The notes: generated by a model not told the origin, from the letters alone. Positions 53,641 to 63,322 are shown, counted from the stretch's first letter. The stretch is 64,000 bases of DNA from Spirochaetia bacterium (GCA_017642445.1 JAGCPA010000092.1:1-64000), one strand, 5' to 3'. Program-made: numbers and translations.

Positions 53641-54614
53641 TTGATTATACCCCTATTAATATGAAGATTTGGTCAAGACTTGGTTCTTCTGGGGCTTACG
53701 GAATAGCAGCCGTTGAGGTGGTGCAGAATAATCCTAATATAGTTTTTTTAACAGCAGATGTATGTTCTTTTTCTGGCCTGGATAGATTAAGCGAGAATTA
53801 TCCGAAAAATTTTTATAATGTTGGTATTTCTGAACAAAATTTAATAGGAATTGCGGCAGGCCTTGCAAAAGAAGGGTTTATCCCATTTGTGTCAACTTAT
53901 GCCGCCTTTGACAGTTTAAGGGCTGCCGATCAAATAAAAGTTAATATGGGATATATGAATTTACCAGTAAAAATAGTTGGTTTGACCTCAGGACTTTCGG
54001 TTGGAATTCTAGGACCCACTCATTTCTGCAACGAGGATATTGCTTTAATACGAAGCCTCCCTAATATCATAATTATTTCTCCAGCTGATTGTACAGAAAC
54101 AATCAAAGCAACGATTGCGTCGGCAAAGATTAATGCACCAGTATATTTGAGGCTTACTGGAGGAATTAATAATCCCCCGGTTTATAAAAGCGATTATGAT
54201 TTCGAGATTGGAAAAGCAATAACAATTAAAGATGGAAATGATATTGCAATTATTGCGACAGGCTCAATGGTTTTCAATTCTTTGTCTGCAGCAAAGCTTC
54301 TTGAAGAAGAAGGGATTAGTGTTAAAGTAGTTAATATGCATACTATTAAACCTTTAGATGTTGATGCTGTGAGAGAATGTTTTAACACAAAGCTTATTAT
54401 AACAGTTGAAGAACATTCTGTTTATGGAGGACTGGGAAGTGCTGTTTCCGAAGTGGTTGCCATGTCCCCCAACAGCCCTCCCCAAAGGATTTTAGGGTTG
54501 TCAGATGAGTATAAAGCAGCGGGCTCTTATACCTACCTGATTGATCAATATGAATTGAATCTTAATCAAATAAAAGAAAAAATATTAAAAACTTATAAGG
54601 AGATTACAAAATGA
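53637..54614 (+). CDS. Transketolase-like protein, C-terminal half (Pyr plus C-terminal domains)
   Basis: This 325-aa protein supplies the pyrimidine-binding and C-terminal domains of the split transketolase. The TPP-activating glutamate is in YNVGISEQNLIGIAAGLA, with FDSLRAADQIK after it. The C-terminal domain has TVEEHSVYGGLGSAV. It starts in the stop codon region of the N-half and overlaps ACP2 by 4 bp, tying carbon-carbon chemistry to the carrier protein. Confidence 0.92.
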   Translation: MIDYTPINMKIWSRLGSSGAYGIAAVEVVQNNPNIVFLTADVCSFSGLDRLSENYPKNFYNVGISEQNLIGIAAGLAKEGFIPFVSTYAAFDSLRAADQIKVNMGYMNLPVKIVGLTSGLSVGILGPTHFCNEDIALIRSLPNIIIISPADCTETIKATIASAKINAPVYLRLTGGINNPPVYKSDYDFEIGKAITIKDGNDIAIIATGSMVFNSLSAAKLLEEEGISVKVVNMHTIKPLDVDAVRECFNTKLIITVEEHSVYGGLGSAVSEVVAMSPNSPPQRILGLSDEYKAAGSYTYLIDQYELNLNQIKEKILKTYKEITK

Positions 54615-54853
54615 CAAATCTAGAGATTTATACAAAGGTATTTGTTGATACATTTGGAATTTCAGAAGAGGAGGCAAAGGTATTAAAATTTCAGGATATC
54701 AAGGCATGGGACTCTGTGGGACATATGGGGCTTATTGCAAACCTGGAAGAAGCTTTCAATATTATGATGGAGACCGATGATATCATCGACCTTAATTCTT
54801 TTGAGAAAGGAAAAGAACTATTAGCAAAATATGATATTGATTTTGCTAAGTAA
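54611..54853 (+). CDS. Acyl carrier protein, copy 2
   Basis: This 80-aa ACP-like protein has candidate phosphopantetheine Ser35 in AWDSVGHMG. It differs clearly from ACP1, so each carrier may serve a separate set of partners. It lies between the transketolase C-half and a metallo-beta-lactamase-fold hydrolase, both within 4 bp. Confidence 0.85.
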   Translation: MTNLEIYTKVFVDTFGISEEEAKVLKFQDIKAWDSVGHMGLIANLEEAFNIMMETDDIIDLNSFEKGKELLAKYDIDFAK

Positions 54854-54855
54854 AT

Positions 54856-55563
54856 ATGGATTTTTTTCATATTGATGATTTAACAATATATCGGTCAGTC
54901 TATAAATATATTAATTCCAACATGTACATCCTTGTTGAGGAAGACAGGGCTTTTGTTGTTGATCCTCATGAGGATGTATATGCGATAAGTTTATTAGAAA
55001 AAGTAAAAAATGTAATTATACTACTGACCCATGAGCATACAGACCATACATCAGGTATATATTGGTTCCAGCAGAAATTTCCAAGTAAGCTTATTTGTAC
55101 AAAAAAATGTTCGGATTATATTTCTTTGGAAGAAAATAGACGCCCCATCCTGATCAGCTTTATTCTTGAGGAGCAGGATAGGTTAAATGGGACAAATCTT
55201 CTTGAAGAATTTAAAAAACAATATGTTCCCCAAACATATAAAGCAGATATAACTTTTGAGGATAGCCTTATAGAGCAATGGGGTAGCCATAAACTTGAGT
55301 TTTTTAAGGTTTTGGGGCACTCTCCGGGTTCCTGTGGTATAATTTTTGATAATAAGATTGCATTTATGGGGGATTCTTTGATGAAGGATTTACCTATAAT
55401 TACCCGATTCCCCCGAGGAAACAAGAAAGTATATATAAACGAGACATTGCCATTCCTAGAACAGAAATTGAAAGAAGATATGATGATTATGCCAGGACAT
55501 GGAAATCCTTTTTTATTGAGTGATATAATGAAAGGTGGAAAGATAAATGTGGAATTTAGATAA
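54856..55563 (+). CDS. Metallo-beta-lactamase-fold hydrolase (glyoxalase II-like)
   Basis: This 235-aa MBL-fold enzyme has the metal motif LLTHEHTDHTSG (HxHxDH), then GHSPGSCGI, FMGDSLM and a final MPGHG. The overall pattern resembles thioester hydrolases of the glyoxalase II type. In this setting it may release an acyl group from an ACP or CoA thioester, either as an off-loading or an editing step. It starts 2 bp after ACP2 and overlaps the AMP ligase by 17 bp. Confidence 0.86.
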   Translation: MDFFHIDDLTIYRSVYKYINSNMYILVEEDRAFVVDPHEDVYAISLLEKVKNVIILLTHEHTDHTSGIYWFQQKFPSKLICTKKCSDYISLEENRRPILISFILEEQDRLNGTNLLEEFKKQYVPQTYKADITFEDSLIEQWGSHKLEFFKVLGHSPGSCGIIFDNKIAFMGDSLMKDLPIITRFPRGNKKVYINETLPFLEQKLKEDMMIMPGHGNPFLLSDIMKGGKINVEFR

Positions 55564-56962
55564 ATATGGACAAAATATAGCTGTAGTTACTGAAAATGGA
55601 CAAAAAGTAACATACTCTGAATTTAATTCACACTGCAAAAATTTAACAATGAATATTCCATCTCGATGTCTTGTCTTTAACCTTTGCAGGAATGAAATCG
55701 GATCCTTGGTTGGTTATATTGGATTCTTAAACGCAAGAATAGTCCCTCTTATGCTAAAGGCAGACCTTGATGATGAACTGCTTGGACATTGTCTTGAAAC
55801 ATATAAGCCAGATTATATTTATGTTCCTAAAGATCAGAAGTCAAGATTCTCGGATTATCGGTGTGTTTATGAAAAATTAGATTATGCACTTCTTAAAACC
55901 CCCTTTAATCACGAATATAAACTTTTTGATGACCTAGCACTGCTTTTGACAACATCTGGCTCTACGGGTAGTCCTAAGTTGGTTCGGCAGAGTTACAGAA
56001 ACATAGAGGCCAATACAAAATCGATAGTGGAATACTTGAAGCTGGATTCGACAGAACGTCCAATCACAACTCTTCCTATGAACTATACATACGGTATTTC
56101 CATTTTAAATACCCATCTATGGGTGGGTGCTAGTATTATCCTGACCGAAAAGGGATTGATGCAAAAAGAATTCTGGCAGCAGTTCAAAGAGTATGAGGCA
56201 ACATCATTTGGGGGCGTTCCATATACATACGAGATGTTGGCGCGGCTTCGGTTCTTTATGATGAGTTTACCATCTTTGCGGTACATGACCCAGGCAGGTG
56301 GAAAATTATCTCCAGAATTGCACGAAAAGTTTGCAGAATGGGCTTTAAAAAATGGAAAGAAGTTCATTGTTATGTATGGACAGACAGAAGCTACTGCAAG
56401 AATGAGCTATTTGCCAGCAGAGAAGTCCTTGGAGAAATATGGATCAATGGGAATTGCAATTCCCAGAGGAAAGTTATCTCTTATAGATGTTGATGGCAAG
56501 ACAATAACAGAGCCGGAAACGGTAGGCGAGCTGGTTTATGAAGGAGAAAACGTTACCCTTGGGTATGCTCAGTGCGGAGAAGATCTTTCTCTTGGGGATG
56601 AGCGGCATGGCAGGCTTATTACGGGAGATATGGCAAAGTTTGATAACGACGGCTTCTTCTATATTGTTGGAAGAAAAAAACGGTTTCTGAAAATATATGG
56701 AAACAGGGTTAATCTTGATGAGACCGAGCGGTTGATAAAAGCACATTTCCCAGAAATTGAATGTGCTTGTGCCGGAGTTGACGACAATATGAAGATTTTC
56801 ATAACAGACGATTCTTATAAAGATAAGATAATTACTTTTATATCTGAGAAGACAGGATTAAACAGAGCTGCTTTCGGAGTTAGTGTCATAAGCGAGATTC
56901 CCAAGAATGAGGCTGGAAAAACATTATATAGTGAATTAGAGAAGACAATTGGAAAAGCTTAA
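55547..56962 (+). CDS. AMP-forming acyl-CoA/ACP ligase (ANL family)
   Basis: This 471-aa adenylate-forming enzyme has the P-loop-like LLTTSGSTGSPKLVR, the YGQTEA motif, the RLITGDMAKFDNDGF segment with conserved Asp, and a C-terminal domain with the catalytic lysine region NEAGKTLYSE. It is somewhat shorter than acyl-CoA synthetases (about 550) because the N-terminal domain is compact. It probably activates a short acid and loads it on an ACP or CoA. ATG 55547 follows AGGTGG inside the MBL gene. Confidence 0.88.
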   Translation: MWNLDKYGQNIAVVTENGQKVTYSEFNSHCKNLTMNIPSRCLVFNLCRNEIGSLVGYIGFLNARIVPLMLKADLDDELLGHCLETYKPDYIYVPKDQKSRFSDYRCVYEKLDYALLKTPFNHEYKLFDDLALLLTTSGSTGSPKLVRQSYRNIEANTKSIVEYLKLDSTERPITTLPMNYTYGISILNTHLWVGASIILTEKGLMQKEFWQQFKEYEATSFGGVPYTYEMLARLRFFMMSLPSLRYMTQAGGKLSPELHEKFAEWALKNGKKFIVMYGQTEATARMSYLPAEKSLEKYGSMGIAIPRGKLSLIDVDGKTITEPETVGELVYEGENVTLGYAQCGEDLSLGDERHGRLITGDMAKFDNDGFFYIVGRKKRFLKIYGNRVNLDETERLIKAHFPEIECACAGVDDNMKIFITDDSYKDKIITFISEKTGLNRAAFGVSVISEIPKNEAGKTLYSELEKTIGKA

Positions 56963-57617
56963 AATAATCAACAATACTACAATTATAGAGGCCGATACTG
57001 CAGATGTTGTTTCTAAAGGCGATATTGTTAAAATATCTTTACCAACGTCCAACGAGAATGAGATTTTGATGTTCAATAATGGATTTAAGCTGGTGGAACG
57101 TACTATCCAGACCGATATTCATGTTTTGAAGATTGATTTGAATCTTGATAAACTAATCAGATTAAATGTGGAAGAAACAACCAAATATAAAAAGGAAATA
57201 GAAAATATTGCATTAAAGTCTTTTCCTTATGACAGAAGATTTCATCTGCGAATAAATTTTGATGATGAGGATCTATTTGAGTCAATCATGAAAGAATGGA
57301 TAGATGACTTGGAGTCTGTCTTGGTTGCTAAATTCAAAGATACTGTTGTGGGCTTTCTGGCATTGAAAGAAACAGCAGAAGATACATTATTTGTTCATCT
57401 GGCTGCGGTTGACGAGAAGTATAGATTGACCGGGGCAGCCATGTCTCTTTATTCAAAAGCGGTTCAGATTGCAAAAGATAAGGGCTATAAAACACTTGAG
57501 GGGCGGATCAGCACAAGAAATACAGCTGTTATGAATCTATATTCATATTTTGATGCTCATTTTGAAAACCCTATAGATATTTACCTACGGGAATATGACA
57601 AGGAAAATCAACAATGA
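56949..57617 (+). CDS. GNAT-family N-acyltransferase
   Basis: This 222-aa protein has a divergent first 100 residues and a C-terminal GNAT domain: VAKFKDTVVGFLALKE, then FVHLAAVDEKYRLTGAAMSLY in the acyl-CoA-binding beta4-alpha3 region, and RISTRNTAVMNLY. It resembles WecD/FdtC-like sugar acyltransferases. It is a candidate to attach the carrier-bound acyl to the amino sugar. TTG 56949 overlaps the ligase gene; no stronger start is seen. LuxE overlaps by ATGA. Confidence 0.8.
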   Translation: MEKLKIINNTTIIEADTADVVSKGDIVKISLPTSNENEILMFNNGFKLVERTIQTDIHVLKIDLNLDKLIRLNVEETTKYKKEIENIALKSFPYDRRFHLRINFDDEDLFESIMKEWIDDLESVLVAKFKDTVVGFLALKETAEDTLFVHLAAVDEKYRLTGAAMSLYSKAVQIAKDKGYKTLEGRISTRNTAVMNLYSYFDAHFENPIDIYLREYDKENQQ

Positions 57618-58690
57618 ATTTAGAAAAATTTCATGAAATTGAACCATATGGATTAAGCAAAACTGAAAAAGAAAAAATATTCTTTGACGAGATGCTTGCT
57701 TTGACAGAATATCATGCAAGTAAATGCAACGAGTATAACAATATTTTGTGTAAACTTGGTATTGATATAAATTCCATTAAGAATATTGAAGAGATTCCTT
57801 ATATTCCTGTCAGATTGTTTAAGATGTTTGACCTGAAAAGCATAACCGCTGAAGAAATCTTTAAGACAATGACATCTTCCGGAACAACAGGCCAGTCTGT
57901 ATCAAAAATATTTTTAAGTAAGGAAAATACACTTAATCAGACAAAGACATTGACCCATATTATTTCATCTTTCATCGGCAAGCAGAGATTGCCACTGCTT
58001 CTTCTGGATACTGAAATGGTAAAGAAAGACCGCAGCATGTTTTCTGCCCGCGGAGCTGGAATCATAGGGTTTACAACCTTTGGAAGAAATATAACCTATG
58101 CCCTTGATGAAAATATGCAGTTAGATATTAATAAGGTTGAGCAGTTTTTGGCAGAACATAATGACGAAACCATCCTGATGTTTGGATATACATATATGAT
58201 CTGGCAGTTTGTTGTCAAAGAACTGGAAAAACAGAACAAGCATTTTAATATTAAAAACGGAATTCTATTCCATATCGGAGGCTGGAAAAAGCTTAAGGCC
58301 GAGGCAATTGATACAATATCATATAACAAACGCATCCAGTGTGTTCTGGGAAATGTTCATGTTTATAACTATTATGGTATGGCAGAGCAGCTGGGTTCTG
58401 TATTTGTAGAGTGTGAACATGGTCATATGCATTGTTCAAATTATTCAGATATAATAATTCGTAAACCACAGGATTTCTCTGTTTGCCCAACGGGGGAAAG
58501 AGGACTTATTCAGTTGTTATCCGTTTTGCCATCCAGTTATCCAGGGCATTCTATTCTGACAGAAGATGAGGGAATTGTTCTTGGAGAAGATGATTGTCCT
58601 TGTGGAAGAAAGGGTAAATATTTCAAAATACTTGGACGCATTAAGAATGCAGAAATAAGAGGATGTTCAGATACATATGAAAAACATTGA
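57614..58690 (+). CDS. LuxE-like acyl-protein synthetase
   Basis: This 358-aa protein resembles LuxE, which activates a fatty acid as acyl-AMP and hands it to LuxC. The adenylation P-loop region reads MTSSGTTGQSVSK, with EIPYIPVRLFK ahead of it as in the family. The C-terminal region contains cysteines (CPCG, near residues 332-335) of uncertain role. Its fusion by overlap to a LuxC-type reductase (14 bp) strongly supports the assignment. No luxAB luciferase genes are nearby, so it serves biosynthesis. Confidence 0.88.
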   Translation: MNLEKFHEIEPYGLSKTEKEKIFFDEMLALTEYHASKCNEYNNILCKLGIDINSIKNIEEIPYIPVRLFKMFDLKSITAEEIFKTMTSSGTTGQSVSKIFLSKENTLNQTKTLTHIISSFIGKQRLPLLLLDTEMVKKDRSMFSARGAGIIGFTTFGRNITYALDENMQLDINKVEQFLAEHNDETILMFGYTYMIWQFVVKELEKQNKHFNIKNGILFHIGGWKKLKAEAIDTISYNKRIQCVLGNVHVYNYYGMAEQLGSVFVECEHGHMHCSNYSDIIIRKPQDFSVCPTGERGLIQLLSVLPSSYPGHSILTEDEGIVLGEDDCPCGRKGKYFKILGRIKNAEIRGCSDTYEKH

Positions 58691-59852
58691 ATATTTAATT
58701 GGCAATGATAATATTAATGTGAAACCACTGCAGACTTTCTCTCCCGAGGCATGTAGTTTTTTGAATGAATTGTCTTCTGTAATACTAAAATCTCCGGCAG
58801 CAAGACAGTATCCTGACTTGTCTGCAGTTGCATTCTGGTGCCGTAAGGCAAATATAGATAAGAAAAAGAGCATTGTTAATGATTATAGCTGTCGCCTTGG
58901 CCGTGGGCTGTGTTTTCATATAGCACCTTCTAATATCCCGGTTAATTTTGCCTTCTCGTTCTTTTTCAGTCTGTTGTCAGGGAACGCAAACATTGTCCGG
59001 ATTCCAAGTAAAGAGTTTGAACAAGTAAGTGTTCTAATTAGTTTTATTAAGGATGTGTTAGAAAAATACCCAGCAATCAAAGAGAGAACAGCATTTGTCA
59101 AATACGAGCGGGACAATGAGATTTCCGAGAGTTTCTCTATGATAGCAGATGCAAGAATGATTTGGGGTGGAGATAAGACGATAGAGATAATGAGGAATTT
59201 GAAAACAAAACCAAGGTGTATTGATATAACCTTTGCAGACAGATATTCAATTTGTATTATTGATGCAGAAAAAGTTTTATCCCTTGATGATGTAAAGTTG
59301 AAGCGACTGTCTGAGAATTTTTATAATGATACTTTTCTAATGGATCAGAATGCATGTTCTTCTCCCCAGATGATTTATTGGGTCAATGATAATGAACAAG
59401 GACGCAGAATCTTCTGGAATGCCGTTGAGAAAACTGTAAAAAACAAATATCATCTTCAGGATGCCGTTTGTGTTGACAAGTATACAAAAGCCTGTGAGGA
59501 TTCAATAAAAAGCGGCGATATCATTGATAAAATAATGTACGATGATAATTACCTTTACCGATGTGAAATCAAGGAGATTATCCCCAATGTTGAAAACTTA
59601 AGAGGGAAGTGTGGATATTTCTATGAATACTCCTTGAACGGTTTCAACAATCTGTTTGATGTTGTCGATTCAAAATATCAAACTATTACTTATTTCGGTA
59701 TTGATCCAGAAAAGTTGTTACAGGCGGTTGTTGAAAACAAGCTTGTAGGAATAGATAGGATTGTTCCTATTGGAAAAGCAATGGATATAGATGCAATTTG
59801 GGATGGTCATAATCTTGTTGCAGAGCTATCAAGATTTATTAATATAGAATAA
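58677..59852 (+). CDS. LuxC-like acyl-CoA/acyl-protein reductase
   Basis: This 391-aa aldehyde-dehydrogenase-fold enzyme reduces an activated acyl group to an aldehyde with NAD(P)H. The catalytic cysteine is Cys227 in MDQNACSSPQ, and GRGLCFHIAPSNIPVN is a LuxC-family cofactor segment. It overlaps LuxE. Together they would turn an acyl acid or acyl-ACP into an aldehyde, which a TPP-dependent transketolase could use. It is shorter than LuxC of luminous bacteria (about 480). Confidence 0.88.
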   Translation: MKNIEYLIGNDNINVKPLQTFSPEACSFLNELSSVILKSPAARQYPDLSAVAFWCRKANIDKKKSIVNDYSCRLGRGLCFHIAPSNIPVNFAFSFFFSLLSGNANIVRIPSKEFEQVSVLISFIKDVLEKYPAIKERTAFVKYERDNEISESFSMIADARMIWGGDKTIEIMRNLKTKPRCIDITFADRYSICIIDAEKVLSLDDVKLKRLSENFYNDTFLMDQNACSSPQMIYWVNDNEQGRRIFWNAVEKTVKNKYHLQDAVCVDKYTKACEDSIKSGDIIDKIMYDDNYLYRCEIKEIIPNVENLRGKCGYFYEYSLNGFNNLFDVVDSKYQTITYFGIDPEKLLQAVVENKLVGIDRIVPIGKAMDIDAIWDGHNLVAELSRFINIE

Positions 59853-59859
59853 AAAAGAT

Positions 59860-60804
59860 ATGTACATAGTTAACAAAATTGGTAATAGAAAAGTGGCAAT
59901 TATTGGAGCCGGCTTTGTTGGTAGTTCTATTGCCTATGCTCTGGCATTACGAGATATTGCTAGAAAAATCGTCTTAGTAGATGTTGTTCAGGAAAAAGCT
60001 GCAGGAGAAGCTAAGGATATTCGGCATGGAATCCCTAACATGGGAACCGTTGATTTATATGCAGGTGATTATTCAGACTGTAAAGATTGTGATTTAATTG
60101 TTATTACTGCTGGCCGTAACCGAAGAGACGGAGAATCCCGCCTTGATATGGCCAATGAGAATATAACAATAATGAAAGATGTTATTACATCTATTAAACA
60201 ATATTATACCAGAGGAGTTCTTCTAATTATCTCTAACCCTATAGATATTCTTGTTCAAAAAGTATCTGAATGGATGGACCTTCCAAATGGAATGATAATG
60301 GGTTCTGGCTGCGTTCTTGATACTTCAAGATTTATCCGGTCAATTGCAGATTATGTTGGCTTGAGTACTGGTGTAGTCAGTGGTTATGTTGTAGGAGAAC
60401 ATGGAGATAGTCAGGTGCCGCTTTGGAGCAGCGTAAGGATTGGAGGCATCCCAATTCAAGAGTATTGTTCTGCATGCAATATTAAATGGAATGATGAGAT
60501 TAAGAATAAAATTGCTTTGCAAACAAAGAAAATGGGAACAGAAATAATCAAGGCAAAAGGAAAGACTCATTACGGAATTGCCACATGTGTTTGCTATTTA
60601 GCAGATGCAATTATTAATCAAAAGCCGACTATTGCATCGGTATGTTCTCCGCTTATGGGCGAGCATGGGGTAAGGGGGGTTTCTCTGTCTGTTCCTTCTG
60701 TAGTTGGAGCAGCTGGTGTTCAGCAGCGAATTCGGGAGCGTTGGGCTCCAGATGAATATAAAAAGTTTTTTGAATCTGTAGAACAGGTTAGAAATAGTCT
60801 TTAA
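59860..60804 (+). CDS. LDH/MDH-superfamily 2-hydroxyacid dehydrogenase with Arg at the specificity position
   Basis: This 314-aa enzyme has L-lactate-dehydrogenase layout: IGAGFVGSSIAYAL, VLDTSRF (Asp154, Arg157) and the catalytic GEHGDSQVPLWS (His181). In the active-site loop TAGRNRRDGESRL, Arg88 occupies the place of Gln102 of Bacillus stearothermophilus LDH, where Arg gives oxaloacetate/malate preference; Arg94 matches Arg109. The rest looks LDH-like, so malate or another 2-keto diacid is the likely substrate. Its place between luxC and rfbA suggests a biosynthetic role in the glycan. ATG 59860 follows the luxC stop by 7 bp. Confidence 0.87.
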   Translation: MYIVNKIGNRKVAIIGAGFVGSSIAYALALRDIARKIVLVDVVQEKAAGEAKDIRHGIPNMGTVDLYAGDYSDCKDCDLIVITAGRNRRDGESRLDMANENITIMKDVITSIKQYYTRGVLLIISNPIDILVQKVSEWMDLPNGMIMGSGCVLDTSRFIRSIADYVGLSTGVVSGYVVGEHGDSQVPLWSSVRIGGIPIQEYCSACNIKWNDEIKNKIALQTKKMGTEIIKAKGKTHYGIATCVCYLADAIINQKPTIASVCSPLMGEHGVRGVSLSVPSVVGAAGVQQRIRERWAPDEYKKFFESVEQVRNSL

Positions 60805-60827
60805 AATAAGGGGTGGAGGATTATTAA

Positions 60828-61706
60828 ATGAAAGGAATTATTCTTGCTGGAGGATCTGGAACAAGATTATACCCTATTACAAAAGCAGTATCTAAACAAC
60901 TTCTTCCAGTATATGACAAACCAATGGTTTATTATCCTTTGTCGGTTTTGATGCTGGCAGGAATAAAAGATATTCTAATTATTTCAACCAGAAGCGACTT
61001 GTTCCTGTATGAGAAACTTCTTGGCAGTGGTGAGAATCTGGGCATGAATTTCCAGTATAAGGTTCAGGATACTCCTCGTGGACTCGCTGATGCTTTTATT
61101 ATAGGCAAAGACTTTATTGGGCAGGATTCTGTTGTGATGATATTAGGTGACAATATCTTCTATGGACAGGGGTTGCCAACCATATTAAGGCAAGGTCGCG
61201 AAACAGTTGAAAAAACAAATAATGCAGTAATATTCGGCTATTTTGTAAAAGATCCAACAGCATATGGAGTTGTCGAGTTTGATGATAGTTGGAAAGCTAT
61301 TTCTATAGAGGAGAAACCTTCCAAACCGAAATCTAATTATGCAGTTCCCGGATTATACTTCTATCCTAATGATGTTATCCAAAAAGCAGAAAACACTAAA
61401 CCTTCAGCCAGAGGTGAAATAGAAATAACCTCAATAAACAATGACTATATAGCAGAAAATAAGCTTAAGGTTCAACTCTTGGGGCGTGGTTTTGCTTGGC
61501 TTGATACAGGAACTTATGATGGTCTTTTGGAGGCTTCAAATTATGTAGCTACAATTCAGAAGCGACAGGGTCTTTATGTTTCCTGTATTGAGGAAATTGC
61601 ATATCGCAAAAAATGGATATCTAAAGAACAGTTGTTGAATTTGGCAGCTGGTTATAAAACAGATTATGGTACATATTTAAAGTATATTGCAGAGTATTTA
61701 TCATGA
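60828..61706 (+). CDS. rfbA: Glucose-1-phosphate thymidylyltransferase
   Basis: RfbA makes dTDP-glucose, the first step of dTDP-rhamnose synthesis. It has 292 aa, typical. Signature motifs are [20 protein letters not shown] and [16 protein letters not shown], with [10 protein letters not shown] and [18 protein letters not shown] later. A strong GGTGGAGG precedes the ATG. It is the first of four co-directional rhamnose genes and overlaps rfbB by ATGA. Confidence 0.98.
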   Translation: MKGIILAGGSGTRLYPITKAVSKQLLPVYDKPMVYYPLSVLMLAGIKDILIISTRSDLFLYEKLLGSGENLGMNFQYKVQDTPRGLADAFIIGKDFIGQDSVVMILGDNIFYGQGLPTILRQGRETVEKTNNAVIFGYFVKDPTAYGVVEFDDSWKAISIEEKPSKPKSNYAVPGLYFYPNDVIQKAENTKPSARGEIEITSINNDYIAENKLKVQLLGRGFAWLDTGTYDGLLEASNYVATIQKRQGLYVSCIEEIAYRKKWISKEQLLNLAAGYKTDYGTYLKYIAEYLS

Positions 61707-62773
61707 AGTACAATAACATCCTTATTACTGGTGGAGCTGGCTTTATTGGCAGCAACTTAATACGCTATATTTTTGAGAAAACCGATTTTGATGGACGAAT
61801 AATCAATCTTGACAAGTTGACTTATGCTGGAAACCCGTTGAATATTGTTGATATTGAGAAAAAAGAGAAGGGAAAGAGGTATTTTTTTGAGCATGGCGAT
61901 ATCTGCAATTTTGACAATAATGTACGTATATTCAAGCAATATGATATAGACGCAGTCATCCATCTGGCGGCAGAGAGCCATGTGGATAGAAGCATACTTG
62001 GCCCGGGAGAGTTCATTCAGACCAATATTAATGGTACATTTTCTTTACTTGAGGCTTGTCGTTCTGTTTGGAAGGATAGAAAAGATGTACGGTTCCACCA
62101 TGTCAGCACAGATGAGGTCTTTGGTAGCCTTGGCTCGACAGGCTATTTTACAGAAACAACACCATATTACCCCCGGAGTCCATACAGCTCCTCAAAGGCT
62201 TCCAGCGATCATTTGGTAAGGGCTTATTTTCATACATATGGTTTGCCTATTACTCTTACCAATTGTTCAAATAATTATGGATCATACCAGTTCCCAGAAA
62301 AGCTTATTCCTGTAATGATTTATAATATGCGGGACAGAAAACCGCTTCCAGTTTATGGCGACGGAAAAAATATCAGGGATTGGCTCTATGTTGAAGATCA
62401 CAACAGTGCAGTTTGGACTGTTCTTCAGAATGGAAAAGTTGGAGATAGTTACAATATTGGTGGTGAGAATGAGTGGGAAAATATCAAGTTGGTGAACACC
62501 CTATGCGAGATATTTGCCCAGGATACAGGTGCTGACGAAGCAGAAATAAAGGGACTTATAACCTTTGTAAAGGATAGGCCAGGGCATGACCGCCGTTATG
62601 CTATAGATTGTTCAAAACTTAAAAAAGAGCTTGGCTGGAAACAGTCGGTAGATTTTGGACAGGGGCTTAGAAAGACTGTACAATGGTATTTGGAAAATAT
62701 TAAATGGGCAGAATCTATCCGTTCTGGAGAATATCTTAAATGGATAGAAAAGAACTATGTTAATAGGAAATAA
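61703..62773 (+). CDS. rfbB: dTDP-glucose 4,6-dehydratase
   Basis: RfbB converts dTDP-glucose to dTDP-4-keto-6-deoxyglucose. It has 356 aa, with NAD-binding [33 protein letters not shown] and catalytic [10 protein letters not shown]. The product is shared by the rhamnose branch (RfbC, RfbD) and may be the substrate of the 2,3-dehydratase at 42.3 kb. rfbC starts on the base after its stop. Confidence 0.98.
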   Translation: MKYNNILITGGAGFIGSNLIRYIFEKTDFDGRIINLDKLTYAGNPLNIVDIEKKEKGKRYFFEHGDICNFDNNVRIFKQYDIDAVIHLAAESHVDRSILGPGEFIQTNINGTFSLLEACRSVWKDRKDVRFHHVSTDEVFGSLGSTGYFTETTPYYPRSPYSSSKASSDHLVRAYFHTYGLPITLTNCSNNYGSYQFPEKLIPVMIYNMRDRKPLPVYGDGKNIRDWLYVEDHNSAVWTVLQNGKVGDSYNIGGENEWENIKLVNTLCEIFAQDTGADEAEIKGLITFVKDRPGHDRRYAIDCSKLKKELGWKQSVDFGQGLRKTVQWYLENIKWAESIRSGEYLKWIEKNYVNRK

Positions 62774-63322
62774 ATGAGATACATAAAAACAAAACTTGAT
62801 GGTGTTGTTATATTAGAACCCAGAGTTATCAAAGATAATCGAGGTTATTTCTTTGAAAGCTTCCGCCAGGATGAGTTTGAAGCAAATGTTTCAAAAACAA
62901 CCTTTGTTCAAGATAACGAATCAAAGTCATCATATGGAGTTCTCAGAGGACTTCATTTTCAGAAACCACCTTATACACAGGCAAAGTTAATCCAAGTTGT
63001 AAAAGGAAAAGTATGGGATGTTGCTGTCGATATACGTAAATCTTCTCCTACCTTTGGCCAATATGTTGGTGCCGAGCTCTCGGCGGCTAATCATTTGATG
63101 ATGTTTATTCCCAAAGGTTTTGCACATGGCTTTGTTGTTTTAAGTAAAGAAGTTGTTTTTCAATATAAATGTGACAGTTATTATAATCCTCAGAGTGAAG
63201 GTGCCATCGCTTGGGATGATCCTGATTTAGCTATAGATTGGAAAGTACCAGTAAAGGATATCATCCTTTCAGAAAAGGATAAAAAGCATCCTCTTCTAAA
63301 AGATGCTTGGGTTTTTGAATAA
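62774..63322 (+). CDS. rfbC: dTDP-4-dehydrorhamnose 3,5-epimerase
   Basis: RfbC epimerises C3 and C5 of dTDP-4-keto-6-deoxyglucose. It has 182 aa, with the cupin core: KDNRGYFFESFRQ near the N-terminus, LRGLHFQKPPYTQAKL containing the catalytic His, VAVDIRKSSPTFG and FIPKGFAHGF. It lies 5 bp before rfbD. Confidence 0.97.
   Translation: MRYIKTKLDGVVILEPRVIKDNRGYFFESFRQDEFEANVSKTTFVQDNESKSSYGVLRGLHFQKPPYTQAKLIQVVKGKVWDVAVDIRKSSPTFGQYVGAELSAANHLMMFIPKGFAHGFVVLSKEVVFQYKCDSYYNPQSEGAIAWDDPDLAIDWKVPVKDIILSEKDKKHPLLKDAWVFE

Noticed and set aside
52831-54614. Truncated or frameshifted single transketolase gene
   Set aside because: Both halves have good start codons, an ATGA overlap and complete domain sets; split transketolases are a normal form.
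57614-59852. Bioluminescence operon (luxCE)
   Set aside because: No luxA/luxB luciferase genes are present; LuxE/LuxC-like proteins here sit in a glycan operon.
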